Assembly (NCBI RefSeq): GCF_030411955.1
Contig: NZ_JASNRA010000022.1
Span: forward strand, 23,573 to 87,572
DNA: 64,000 nt
Reading direction: 5' to 3'
Source of the DNA: Massilia sp. YIM B02443
Lineage (GTDB): Bacteria; Pseudomonadota; Gammaproteobacteria; Burkholderiales; Burkholderiaceae_D
Shown here: positions 8,979 to 17,072 of the stretch, one piece after another
How the letters are laid out: the number at the start of each line of letters is the position of its first letter
Position numbering within the stretch: the first letter of the stretch is position 1
The notes under the pieces: model-generated
What the model saw: only the letters and a program-made list of their open reading frames with translations
Database searches by the model: none
What the model was told of the DNA's origin: nothing
Program-made: the position numbers and the translations under genes

Positions 8979-9299
8979 TCAGGACACGAGCGCGCCATTT
9001 CTGCTTTCCCGCGTGTCGGCCGCAGCTTCGTGCGATGCAATGCGCTGTACGGGCAATGGCGGCACGCAGATGACGACCGTGCCCGGGGCGATGGTGCGCA
9101 ACGTGGCGAACAGCGACGCATAGTCGTGCGCATCGACCCGGTCGAGCGCGACGACCACACTAGTAAATTGCACAGCGTGCAATGCGTAGACGGCCCGCAA
9201 CGGGCTGGCTACACGGATGGCGACGCAATCGCGGCCCAGGCGCTGCAACACCTGATCGGCGTCGGCGACTTCTGGCTCGACAACAAGAACTACATGCAT
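8979..9299 (-). CDS. Degenerate response-regulator receiver-like protein
   Basis: A 106-residue protein with the alternating beta-alpha pattern of a receiver domain: VVLVVEPE where the acidic pocket should be, VVVALDRVD around Asp53 at the phosphoacceptor strand, and VVICVPP in place of the strand bearing the conserved Lys. The acidic pair is reduced to a single Glu, and the conserved Lys is missing, so phosphorylation is doubtful and this is better called a pseudo-receiver. AGGAATTG precedes the ATG, a good ribosome binding site. No output domain is present. It stands alone, convergent with the sugar dehydrogenase. Family assignment rests on pattern only. Confidence 0.6.
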   Translation of the reverse strand: MHVVLVVEPEVADADQVLQRLGRDCVAIRVASPLRAVYALHAVQFTSVVVALDRVDAHDYASLFATLRTIAPGTVVICVPPLPVQRIASHEAAADTRESRNGALVS

Positions 9300-9645
9300 T
9301 CAATTCCTCTTTCAACACTCTGCAGCGCCAGCGCCTGACAACTGCTAGAGCCGGCAATTGTAGTGCTGATGAACCGCTTCGACTGCCACAAATCTCGCTT
9401 AACGACCAGCCTGTCGGTTCATATCGTTCTGACACGAACCGTTTTCAGTCGATTTTCGGTTCGTGCGGCAGGACATATCTTGGGCAACCATCGACCAGCC
9501 GACCAGGCTGAAATAAATTTTGCGAAAGGTGCATCCAATCGCGCATCCGATGCGTAGTACCGGTGAAGGCATGGGGGCCGTGATGGCAACCATGCGCTTG
9601 CAACAGGTTCATCCACTGTTTCGCCACCTACAACCGGAGATCACC
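9300..9645. other. Intergenic region between divergent genes
   Basis: This 346-base gap lies between the divergent starts at 9299 and 9646 and should hold both promoters. It is clearly less GC-rich than its surroundings. No strong -35/-10 pair, hairpin or RNA gene was recognised. Confidence 0.5.
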
Positions 9646-11286
9646 ATGCACCAACCACGATTCGCCAAGCTCGTCCTCGTTTCGTCGATCGCCCTCGCCC
9701 TGAGCGCCTGCGGCAGCAGCAATGACGATCAAACCGGCACGCCGCCGGTTACTGCGCCGGCGATGGCGGCCGGCGACGTATTCGTCCTCACCGCCAGCAA
9801 CCGGCTGCTGTCGTTCAACCGCGACACCCCGGCCACGATCCGCACCAACGTCGCGATTCAGGGCCTGCAGGGCGGCGACAGTCTGGTCGGCATCGACGTG
9901 CGTCCGGCCGACGGCAAGCTGTACGCGGTCGGCTCCGGCGGGCGCCTGTACACGATCGACAGCGCCAGCGGCGCCGCCACCTTGAGAAGCACCCTGAGCG
10001 CCGATCCCGCCGACACCAGCGCGCCGTATGCCGGCCTGAATGGCACTGCGTTCGGCGTCGACTTCAACCCGGTGGCGGACCGCCTGCGCATCGTCAGCAA
10101 TACCGGCCAGAGCCTGCGCATCAACGTCGACAGCGGCGCCACCACCACCGACGGCGACATCAACGGCGGCGCGGCCAACACCGCGATCACGGCGTCGGCG
10201 TACACCAATTCGTTCGCCGGCACCGCTGCCACCACCCTGTACGGCATCGACGGCGCGAGCGGCACGCTGTACGTGCAGAACCCGCCCAACAACGGCACCC
10301 TGGCCAGCCCGATGGCGCTGGGCGTGGCGGCCGGCAGCGCCAGCGGCTTCGACATCGACGCCCGCACCAACCTCGGCTACCTGGCCGCCACCGTCGGCGG
10401 CGCGCGCAACCTGTACAGCGTGAACCTGAACGCCGGCGGCGGCGCCAGCGCCGCCACCCTGGTCGGCGCGCTGGGCGTGACCGAAGACATCCGCGGCCTG
10501 GCGCTGCGCGCGCAAAGCGCCACCGTGCTGGCGCTGAGCGACGCCAACCGCCTGCTCGGCTTCAAGGCGGCGACGCCGAACACGATCGACAGCGAGCGTC
10601 CGATCACCGGCCTGAACGGCGACGAAGGGCTGGTCGGCATCGACGTGCGGCCGAAGGACGGCGTGCTGTGGGGCTTGAGCTCGGGCGGGCGGCTGGTGAC
10701 GATCGATCCGGCCACCGGCGCGGCCACGGTCAGGGCGACGCTGACGGCCGACGCCGCCGACACCACGGCCCCCTACGGCAGCCTGCAGGGCAGCGCGTTC
10801 GCGGTCGACTTCAACCCGGTGGCCGACCGCCTGCGCGTGATCGGCAACAGCGGCCAGAGCCTGCGCATCAACGTCGACACCGGCGCCACCACCACCGACG
10901 GCAACATCAACCGCGCCGCGGCGCCGGCCGTGGTCAGTGCGGCGGCCTACACCAACAGCGTCCCGGGCGCGACCACAACCCAGCTGTTCGACATCGACAG
11001 CGCCGGCGGCGTGCTGGCGCTGCAGAATCCGCCGAACGACGGCACCTTGAGCAATGTGGGTCCGCTCGGCGTGACGTTCGCGGGCGATGGCGGGATGGAT
11101 ATCGGCGGCGGCGCCAACGGGCTGGTACTGGCGGCGCTGCGCTCGAGTGCGGGCGGGGCCAGTTCGCTGTACCGGGTGGACTTGAGCACCGGCGCGGCGA
11201 CGCCCGTGAACGGGGCGGCGACGCCGGCGGCGTCGGTGATCGGCGGGTCGGCCGGGGTGCGGGATATCGCGATCTGGGTGCGCTGA
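9646..11286 (+). CDS. Exported lipoprotein with two DUF4394 domains
   Basis: A 546-residue protein with a lipoprotein signal peptide (lipobox ending ALSAC, followed by GSSNDD). Two near-duplicate DUF4394 domains follow, roughly residues 40-285 and 290-545. The same landmarks recur in each half: LLGFK or LLSFN, SLVGIDVRP or GLVGIDVRP, GGRLYTID or GGRLVTID, VDFNPVADRLR, SGQSLRIN and GATTTDG. The fold is probably a beta-propeller displayed in the periplasm or at the outer membrane; no biochemical role is known for the family. ATG at 9646 is preceded by CCGGAG. The halves are highly alike, which suggests internal gene duplication. Confidence 0.85.
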   Translation: MHQPRFAKLVLVSSIALALSACGSSNDDQTGTPPVTAPAMAAGDVFVLTASNRLLSFNRDTPATIRTNVAIQGLQGGDSLVGIDVRPADGKLYAVGSGGRLYTIDSASGAATLRSTLSADPADTSAPYAGLNGTAFGVDFNPVADRLRIVSNTGQSLRINVDSGATTTDGDINGGAANTAITASAYTNSFAGTAATTLYGIDGASGTLYVQNPPNNGTLASPMALGVAAGSASGFDIDARTNLGYLAATVGGARNLYSVNLNAGGGASAATLVGALGVTEDIRGLALRAQSATVLALSDANRLLGFKAATPNTIDSERPITGLNGDEGLVGIDVRPKDGVLWGLSSGGRLVTIDPATGAATVRATLTADAADTTAPYGSLQGSAFAVDFNPVADRLRVIGNSGQSLRINVDTGATTTDGNINRAAAPAVVSAAAYTNSVPGATTTQLFDIDSAGGVLALQNPPNDGTLSNVGPLGVTFAGDGGMDIGGGANGLVLAALRSSAGGASSLYRVDLSTGAATPVNGAATPAASVIGGSAGVRDIAIWVR

Positions 11287-11311
11287 GGCTCCAGGCCCGG
11301 CACCTCGCAGG

Positions 11312-11342
11312 CCGTCATTGCGCCGATCGGCTGCAATGACGG
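11312..11342. terminator. Stem-loop between convergent genes
   Basis: A perfect 10-bp stem, 11312-11321 with 11333-11342, and an 11-base loop lie between the convergent genes ending at 11286 and 11352. No T-run follows on either strand, so termination is probable only by position. Confidence 0.5.
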
Positions 11343-11351
11343 TCGTCAGCC

Positions 11352-12089
11352 TTATCCCACCTTCACCGCGCGCCCGATGTACAGGATCGGCCCGGTCGGA
11401 CGTCCGATCGGCGAGCCCTGCTCCGGCTCGAGCGTGATCTCGAACAGCTGGTTCGGCACCACCTTCGGCAGGCGGTCGAGCTTGACCTCGAGCGTCTGGC
11501 CCGGCCGCACCAGGCCCAGCGACACCGGTCCGGCCCAGTCGTCGGCCTTGGTCCACAGCTGCAGCGCGCGCTGCGCCGGCACCTCGGCCTCGACCAGCTG
11601 CTTCAGGCGCAGCGTGTCGTCGCCGACCAGCTCCAGCACCCAGCCCGGCGTGGCGTTCTGCGGCGCCGCAAGCACCACCATCAAGTGCGGCTGCGCCACC
11701 TCGTGCAGGCGCACGCCGACCACCGCCGCCATGATCGCGGCGGCGGCGAACCCGCCGGCGGCCAGGCCGCGCCACAGGCCCAGGCGTTCCCACCACGATG
11801 CGCGTGCGGCAGGCTGCGGCGCCGGCGCAGATGCAGGCGCAGATGCGGGCGCGGCGCCCAGGCTGCGCTCGATCCGGCGCCACAAGGCCGGCGGCGGCGC
11901 CACCGGATCGACCATGCCGCTCAGCGGCAGCAGGCGCCGTTCCCAGTCGCCGACGGCGGCGCGCAGCGTGGCGTCGTGCGGCAGGGCCGCGTCGACCCGG
12001 CGCCGGTCTTCCTGCGACAGCGTACCGAGCACGTATTCGCCGGCCAGCTCGTCGGGGTCGCGCGGCGTCTGATTGGTGGTGGCGCTCAT
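11352..12089 (-). CDS. Anti-sigma factor, RskA-like
   Basis: A 245-residue single-pass membrane protein. The cytoplasmic N-terminal part has DELAGEYVLGTLSQEDRRRV, the pattern of RskA/RsgI-type anti-sigma domains. An Ala/Pro linker follows, then a membrane segment at about residues 110-130 (GLAAGGFAAAAIMAAVVGV) and a C-terminal domain of the RskA type (ELVGDDTLRLK, ALQLWTKADD, LFEITLEPEQGSP). It would hold the sigma factor encoded just upstream inactive until a periplasmic signal releases it. The start at 12089 overlaps the sigma factor stop in ATGA, so the pair is translationally coupled. It is the last gene of the KaiC/kinase/sigma operon. Confidence 0.88.
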   Translation of the reverse strand: MSATTNQTPRDPDELAGEYVLGTLSQEDRRRVDAALPHDATLRAAVGDWERRLLPLSGMVDPVAPPPALWRRIERSLGAAPASAPASAPAPQPAARASWWERLGLWRGLAAGGFAAAAIMAAVVGVRLHEVAQPHLMVVLAAPQNATPGWVLELVGDDTLRLKQLVEAEVPAQRALQLWTKADDWAGPVSLGLVRPGQTLEVKLDRLPKVVPNQLFEITLEPEQGSPIGRPTGPILYIGRAVKVG

Positions 12090-12649
12090 ACCATGCACTC
12101 CCGCAGCGCGCTCAGGCCGCGCTTGATCCATGCCTTGACCGTGCCCAGCGGCGACTTGAGGCGCTCGGCGATCTCGCTGTGCGAGAAGCCCTCGACGTAG
12201 GCGTACAGGATGCTGTTGCGCTTGGCCGTGTCGAGCCGGGTCAGGCACTCGTGCAGGCGGCCCAGGTCCTGGCGCAGTTCGAACGCCTCCAGCATGTCGG
12301 CGCCGGCGTCGCGCTCGATCACATCCAGCGCCTCCAGGGTGTCGCCATCGGCCGCCACCTCGCGCGCACCGGCGCGCACCGCGTCCAGCGCCGCGTGGCG
12401 CACCACGGTGTACATCCAGCCGCGCGCCGAACCGCGGGTGGCGTCGAAGGTCGCCGCGCGGGTCCAGATGCTCACGAAAGCGTCGTGCAGCACGTCTTCG
12501 GCCAGCCCGCGCTCGCGCACGATGCGCAGCGCCACGCCCAGCAGGCGCGCGCTGTCGCGGTCGTACAGGCGGCGCAGCGCCTGGCGCTCGCCGCGCGCGC
12601 AGGCCGCCAGCGCCGCTTCATAATCAAAGCCATCGTCGGCCGGCATCAT
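12086..12649 (-). CDS. ECF-type RNA polymerase sigma factor
   Basis: A 187-residue extracytoplasmic-function sigma factor. Region 2 is at about residues 25-95 (RLLGVALRIVRERGLAEDVLHDAF, then ARGWMYTVVRHAALD) and region 4 at about 130-185 (SILYAYVEGFSHSEIAERL, then GTVKAWIKRGLSALREC), which reads the -35 element. It directs RNA polymerase to a small regulon, under control of the downstream anti-sigma factor. The first ATG of a tandem pair (12649) overlaps the kinase stop in ATGA and is preferred for coupling. Being in one operon with a KaiC-like ATPase and a hybrid kinase is unusual and suggests one signalling chain. Confidence 0.92.
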   Translation of the reverse strand: MMPADDGFDYEAALAACARGERQALRRLYDRDSARLLGVALRIVRERGLAEDVLHDAFVSIWTRAATFDATRGSARGWMYTVVRHAALDAVRAGAREVAADGDTLEALDVIERDAGADMLEAFELRQDLGRLHECLTRLDTAKRNSILYAYVEGFSHSEIAERLKSPLGTVKAWIKRGLSALRECMV

Positions 12650-14397
12650 GCCGGGCGCTCCAGCGGCGGCCCGGACCCGGGCTGCAAACCTGTGCCGCGC
12701 CGGCTCGCCAGCGCGCGTTCGACGCTGAGCGCCAGTTCGGCCAGCTGGAAGGGTTTGCGCAGCACCAGGCCGTCGCCCAGCGCCTGCTCGATCGCCTTCA
12801 TGTCGGCGTAGCCGGTGGCGATGATCATCGGCAGCTCCGGATACAGCGCGCGCGCCCGCTCCATCAGTTCGGCGCCGGTGATGCCCGGCATCAGGTAGTC
12901 GGTGATCAGGAGCTCGGGCGCCGCCGCTTCCAGCGCGCGCAGTCCGGCGGCGCCATCGGCCGCCTGCGTCACCTGGTGGCCGAGCGCCTCCAGCGAAGAC
13001 ACCATCGACTCGCGCACGAAGTCGTCGTCCTCGACGATCAGGATGCGCGCCGGGCGCGCTGCCGCCGCCCGCGCCGCCGCCCGCACCGGCGGCGCGGCAT
13101 CGAGCGTGCCGGCCGCGCGCAGCCAGATCTCGACCGTCGTGCCCTGCCCCGGCTCGCTCAGGATGCGCGCGCCGCCGCCGGACTGCTGGGCCATGCCGTA
13201 CACCTGGCTCAGGCCCAGGCCGGTGCCCTTGCCCACGCCCTTGGTGGTGAAGAACGGTTCGAACACCTTGGCCAGGATGTCCGGCGCCATCCCGGCGCCG
13301 CTGTCGGCCACCGCGATGCGCACGTAGTCGCCGTCCGGCAGGAAACCGGCGGGCGACGCGGCGGGCGCGGCGCTGAAATCGATGCGGCCGCCGTCCTGCA
13401 TCGCGTCGCGCGCATTGATGGCCAGGTTCAGCAGCGCCATCTCCATCTGGTTGGCGTCGGCCAGCGCGCCGGGACAATCGGGCGCCACCTCGAAGCCGAG
13501 CCGGATCGAGGAGCCGAGCGAGGTCGCCACCAGCTCGCGCACGCCGTCGAACAGCGCCTGCAGGTCGATCGCGCGCAGGTCCAGGCTCTGGTTGCGCGCA
13601 AACGCCAGCAGCTGGCCGGTGAGCTTGCCGCCGCGCTGGCACGAGCGACGCGCGATCTCGGCGCGCGCGCGCACGAATTCGTCCTGCGACTTCAGCAGGA
13701 TCAGGTCCATGCTGCCCTGCACCACGTTGAGCAGGTTGTTGAAGTCGTGCGCGATGCCACCGGTCAGGCGCCCCACCGCCTCCATCTTCTGGTACTGGAC
13801 CATGGCCTGCTGCACCCGCTCGCGCTCGATCACTTCGTTCATCAGGCGGTCGTTGGCCTGGGCCAGGGCGCGCGTGCGCTCTTCGATGCGCGACTCGAGC
13901 GTTTCGTTGAGCGCCACCAGCGCCGCCTGGCTCCGGCCCAGGCTGGCCGCGGTGCGTTCGCGGTCGGCCAGCACGGCGCGCGCCTGGTACTGGCGGCGCC
14001 GTGCGCGCAGCGCCGAGGCGGCCGCGCTGCGCAGGGTCTCGGCGTTGAGCGGGCGCTCGAGCAGAATCAGGTTGCCCAGCGTGGCCAGGCGCGCGCGCGC
14101 GCCCGGCTGTGGCAGCCCGATCGCCTTGGCCAGCAGCACGATGAAGGGAAAGTCGGACCACGGCCCCTGGCGTTCGAGCCAGGCGTGCAGCGCGGCGCTG
14201 TCGGCGCCGTGCAGCGCCTCTTCGGCCAGGATTGCGGCGCCGGCGCCGTCTTCGATGCTGGCGGCCAGCGTGGCGACGTCGGGCACCACCTCGCACGCCA
14301 GGCCGTCACGCTGCAGCACGCCGGCCATGACCTCGGCGTCGCGCCCGTGCGGAGCGACGATCAGCAGGCGCTGTTCGCGCGCTTCAAGCGTCGGCAT
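12646..14397 (-). CDS. Hybrid histidine kinase with C-terminal receiver
   Basis: A 583-residue soluble sensor. Residues ~8-125 resemble a degenerate receiver domain (LLIVAPHGRD, FIVLLAK). A coiled coil follows (~140-205), then the dimerisation/phosphotransfer region with GGIAHDFNNLLN and phospho-acceptor His217. The ATPase core has NLAINARDAM (N box), VADSGAGM (G1), FFTTKG and GTGLGLSQV (G2). The C-terminal receiver (~451-565) has IVEDDD and LLITDYLMP with Asp500. No membrane segments are present, so it senses from the cytoplasm, perhaps through its KaiC-like partner, whose gene overlaps its start by 14 bases. It overlaps the sigma gene by 4. The target of the phosphate is not known; there is no separate DNA-binding regulator in the operon. 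Confidence 0.92.
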   Translation of the reverse strand: MPTLEAREQRLLIVAPHGRDAEVMAGVLQRDGLACEVVPDVATLAASIEDGAGAAILAEEALHGADSAALHAWLERQGPWSDFPFIVLLAKAIGLPQPGARARLATLGNLILLERPLNAETLRSAAASALRARRRQYQARAVLADRERTAASLGRSQAALVALNETLESRIEERTRALAQANDRLMNEVIERERVQQAMVQYQKMEAVGRLTGGIAHDFNNLLNVVQGSMDLILLKSQDEFVRARAEIARRSCQRGGKLTGQLLAFARNQSLDLRAIDLQALFDGVRELVATSLGSSIRLGFEVAPDCPGALADANQMEMALLNLAINARDAMQDGGRIDFSAAPAASPAGFLPDGDYVRIAVADSGAGMAPDILAKVFEPFFTTKGVGKGTGLGLSQVYGMAQQSGGGARILSEPGQGTTVEIWLRAAGTLDAAPPVRAAARAAAARPARILIVEDDDFVRESMVSSLEALGHQVTQAADGAAGLRALEAAAPELLITDYLMPGITGAELMERARALYPELPMIIATGYADMKAIEQALGDGLVLRKPFQLAELALSVERALASRRGTGLQPGSGPPLERPA

Positions 14398-15874
14398 TGC
14401 CGGGCGAGACCATCATCGGCGTGGCGCCATGGTAATTCGGAATCCCGGTGAGCACGCCCTGGAAGCCTTCCAGCGCGGCGCCGATGCGTACCCCGCCCTG
14501 GCCCAGCTGCAGCTCATGGATGCTCTGCGCGTGTTCGGTGGTGCGGCTCTTGATCACGCTGATCGCGCGCCGCACCTTGCCGCCGGCTTCGAAGAAGCGC
14601 AGCAGCACGGTGTTGTCGCTCAGGTAGCTCAGGTCGACGTCGGTGCGCGCCTCCGAGACCAGGCCATGCTGGCCCAGGATCATCAGGGTGGTCGCGCCCT
14701 TCTGGTTGAGGTAAGAGAGCAGCTCGTGCATCTGCAGCGTCAGGTAATGCTCGCCCGGCATCGCCTGCAGGTAGGCGTTCAGGCTGTCGATGCCGATGAA
14801 GCGGGTGGCGCGCTGCTCGACCGCATCGCGCAGCATCTGCGAGAATTCGCCCGGCGACAGCTCGGCCGGATCGATCTGGTGCACCCGCAGCAGGCCGCTT
14901 TCCAGGTGCGGCCGCAGGTCGAGGCCGAGCTGCAGGCTGCGCGCGTGGAAGGTGCCCAGGCCCTCGTCGAACAGGTAATACGCGGCCGGTTCGCCACGCT
15001 CGAGCGCCGCCAGCAGGCAGCGGGTGGTGAGCGTGGTCTTGCCGATGCCCGACGGCCCCACTACCAGGGTGTTGGTGCCGCGCACCAGGCCGCCGCCCAG
15101 CAATGCGTCGAAGCCGTCCGAGCCGCTCGAGGCCAGTTCCGGCGCGAAGTCGGCCGTATGCTCGGCCGCGACCAGGCGCGGGTACATGGTGATGCCGCCG
15201 GTGTCGAGCGTGTAGTCGTGGTAGCCGCCGCGGAAGCGGATGCCACGCATCTTGAGGATGTTCACGCGGCGCCGCTCCTTGCCGTACTCGCGCGCGATCT
15301 GCTCCAGGCTGATCACGCCGTGGGCGATGCTGTGCAGGTGCTGGTCGGACTGGGCGGTCTTGTCGTCGAGCAGCAGCACGGTGCAGGCACGCGCCGCGAA
15401 GAACTGCTTCAGGGCCAGGATCTGGCGCCGGTAGCGCAGTGGGTTCTGGGCCAGCAGGCGCACTTCGGACAGGCTGTCGAACACCACCCGCACCGGACGC
15501 AGTTCGTCGACCCGGTTCATCACGTTGCGCGTAGTCTCGCCCAGCTCGACTTCGGACGGGTGGAACACCGACTGCTGCGAGTCCAGGTCGAGTTCGTCGT
15601 CGCCGGCCAGCTCGTAGATCGACAGCGCACCGATGTCCCAGCCGTGGCTGGCCGCCACCGCGGTCAGCTCGTCCGTGGTTTCCGACAGCGTGATGTACAG
15701 GCCGCTTTCGCCGCGGGCGGCGCCGTCGAGCAGGAACTGCAGGCCGAGCGTGGTCTTGCCGGCGCCGGGCGAGCCTTCCACCAGGTACAGGCGCTGCGGC
15801 GTCAGCCCGCCGCCCAGGATGTCGTCGAGGCCGGCGATGCCGGTGGAAATGCGTGCGGAAACTGGGTTGATCAT
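14384..15874 (-). CDS. KaiC-like double RecA-fold ATPase
   Basis: A 496-residue protein with two tandem KaiC/RecA-type ATPase domains. Domain 1 has STGIAGLDDILGGGL and the Walker A GSPGAGKT at 34-41; domain 2 has GFDALLGGGL and GPSGIGKT at 273-280. Walker B-like strands are VVFDSLSEV and FIGIDSLNAYL. No kaiA or kaiB is nearby, so this is not a circadian clock but one of the KaiC-family signalling ATPases common in environmental bacteria, often paired with hybrid kinases. ATG at 15874 matches the family start; a longer frame reaches 15964. It heads a four-gene operon with the kinase, ECF sigma and anti-sigma genes. A link between its ATPase state and the kinase is inference. Confidence 0.92.
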   Translation of the reverse strand: MINPVSARISTGIAGLDDILGGGLTPQRLYLVEGSPGAGKTTLGLQFLLDGAARGESGLYITLSETTDELTAVAASHGWDIGALSIYELAGDDELDLDSQQSVFHPSEVELGETTRNVMNRVDELRPVRVVFDSLSEVRLLAQNPLRYRRQILALKQFFAARACTVLLLDDKTAQSDQHLHSIAHGVISLEQIAREYGKERRRVNILKMRGIRFRGGYHDYTLDTGGITMYPRLVAAEHTADFAPELASSGSDGFDALLGGGLVRGTNTLVVGPSGIGKTTLTTRCLLAALERGEPAAYYLFDEGLGTFHARSLQLGLDLRPHLESGLLRVHQIDPAELSPGEFSQMLRDAVEQRATRFIGIDSLNAYLQAMPGEHYLTLQMHELLSYLNQKGATTLMILGQHGLVSEARTDVDLSYLSDNTVLLRFFEAGGKVRRAISVIKSRTTEHAQSIHELQLGQGGVRIGAALEGFQGVLTGIPNYHGATPMMVSPGNADA

Positions 15875-16334
15875 TGGAACGGCCTGTCGTGCGGCCGACC
15901 GAGCGCCCGATGGCGGCTGGAACGACCCGGTGGAAAAGTCCGCGCGAAGCGCGCAAGATTGCAATTGACCATTATATCGCTATTGACGGGTGACCAAGCG
16001 TCATCCATGCGCATGTGTTACACTAGCGGTTGTTGGAATGTTCGTGCTTCATCCGGCAATACCACGCAAGAGATGCTGCAGTTCGGTGGAAGGTCTTGAA
16101 AATATTCATTCCGCCCCCAACTAGTCTTTCTTACCGGAACGCCCTCCTCCGCCGCCTCTGGTCCGACATCGGCGCCGGCATCCGCTGTTCCGTCCGTATC
16201 GTATTTTCCGGCCTGGCGCGCGCGCCGCGCCGCCGTGTTCACCGTGACATGCAGCCTGCCCTGCAGGCACCCTGCCCGTTTCCGCGCGATCGACTGGAAC
16301 CGGCGATTTATTCATCAATTAACCGGAGCCCATC
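15875..16334. other. Intergenic region between the KaiC-like gene and infA
   Basis: A 460-base gap between divergent genes. The KaiC-proximal part is less GC-rich and is expected to hold that operon's promoter. Possible frames on the minus strand around 16018-16318 have no recognisable domain. No convincing RNA gene or riboswitch was seen. Confidence 0.5.
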
Positions 16335-16604
16335 ATGGCAAAAGAAGAACTCATCGAAATGAATGGCGTGGTGTCCGAAGTCCTGCCAGACTCGCGTTAC
16401 CGCGTCGACTGCGAAAACGGCCACAAGCTGATCGCCTACACCTCGGGCAAGATGCGCAAGAACCACATCCGCATCATCGCCGGCGACCAGGTCAGCCTGG
16501 AAATGTCGCCCTACGACCTGAGCAAGGGCCGCATCACCTTCCGCCACCTGGGCAAGAGCGCCGGCGCCCCGCGTCCGCCGATCAACCGCGCCGCGCGCCG
16601 CTGA
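16335..16604 (+). CDS. infA: Translation initiation factor IF-1
   Basis: An 89-residue S1/OB-fold protein that binds the ribosomal A site during initiation. Family sequence is clear: [61 protein letters not shown]. It is longer than the usual 72 residues because of a basic, Pro-rich tail ([12 protein letters not shown]). It is not in a ribosomal protein operon, which fits the second infA copy carried by many betaproteobacteria. CCGGAG precedes the ATG. A terminator follows at 16643. Confidence 0.95.
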   Translation: MAKEELIEMNGVVSEVLPDSRYRVDCENGHKLIAYTSGKMRKNHIRIIAGDQVSLEMSPYDLSKGRITFRHLGKSAGAPRPPINRAARR

Positions 16605-16642
16605 TCCCCGCTCCGGCGGCCACGCGCCGTCGATGCAGTAGC

Positions 16643-16673
16643 AAAAATGCCACGCCTCGCGTGGTATTTTTTT
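16643..16673 (+). terminator. Rho-independent terminator after infA
   Basis: Stem ATGCCACGC / GCGTGGTAT with a CTC loop, preceded by five A and followed by a run of T. A classic intrinsic terminator. Confidence 0.92.
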
Positions 16674-16813
16674 ATCCGTCGCCACCATGCATGTGGCCGC
16701 AGGGACTGGCAGGGACGACCCGGGGCGGGTATCATCGCGCCAATCGCGCAACGACCATCATGTGGCGGAGCGCGCCTTGTTTCTCGAAATTGATTTAAAG
16801 AAGGTTTGGTCCC

Positions 16814-17053
16814 ATGCATGTGCGCCAGCGACGCAGCGATGAAGCCACGGCCAACGCCGTGGCGCGCGGCCTGAATATCCTGGGCGTGCGCGACGCCGTC
16901 CAGGCGCGCCGCTACATGGAATTCAAGGGCGTGCCGGCCATGGTCATCGAGCGCGTCCTGGCCCAGCCCGAGCAGTGCCGCAAGCCGACCCCGGCGCAGC
17001 TGGTGTCCGAAGCGATCACGCCGTTTCCGCATCACGTGCGCATGCCGCGCTGA
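16814..17053 (+). CDS. Small basic protein of unknown function
   Basis: A 79-residue protein, pI clearly basic, not recognised. It has a helical look: DEATANAVARGLNILGVRDAVQARRYMEFKGVP, with AMVIERVLAQPEQCRKPTPAQL. AAGAAGG lies 7-8 bases before the ATG, a good ribosome binding site. It is convergent with the MFS gene at 17073-18281, with 19 bases between. No neighbours suggest a role. Confidence 0.65.
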   Translation: MHVRQRRSDEATANAVARGLNILGVRDAVQARRYMEFKGVPAMVIERVLAQPEQCRKPTPAQLVSEAITPFPHHVRMPR

Positions 17054-17072
17054 GCGGCCGTGCGCCCGGCTT

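Noticed and set aside
9628-11883. A 751-codon minus-strand frame opposite the DUF4394 gene
   Set aside because: Low-complexity Ala/Gly/Val/Arg translation, and the opposite strand has a signal peptide and duplicated domains.
13382-16099. A 905-codon open frame on the plus strand across the kinase and KaiC-like genes
   Set aside because: It is antisense to two proteins with clear motifs; its translation is Arg/Ser/Ala-rich and has no domain. Long antisense frames are expected at this GC content.
16018-16318. Minus-strand frames in the gap before infA, one ending in a Gly/Arg-rich tail
   Set aside because: No domain, no convincing start, and the expected promoter region for infA lies here.
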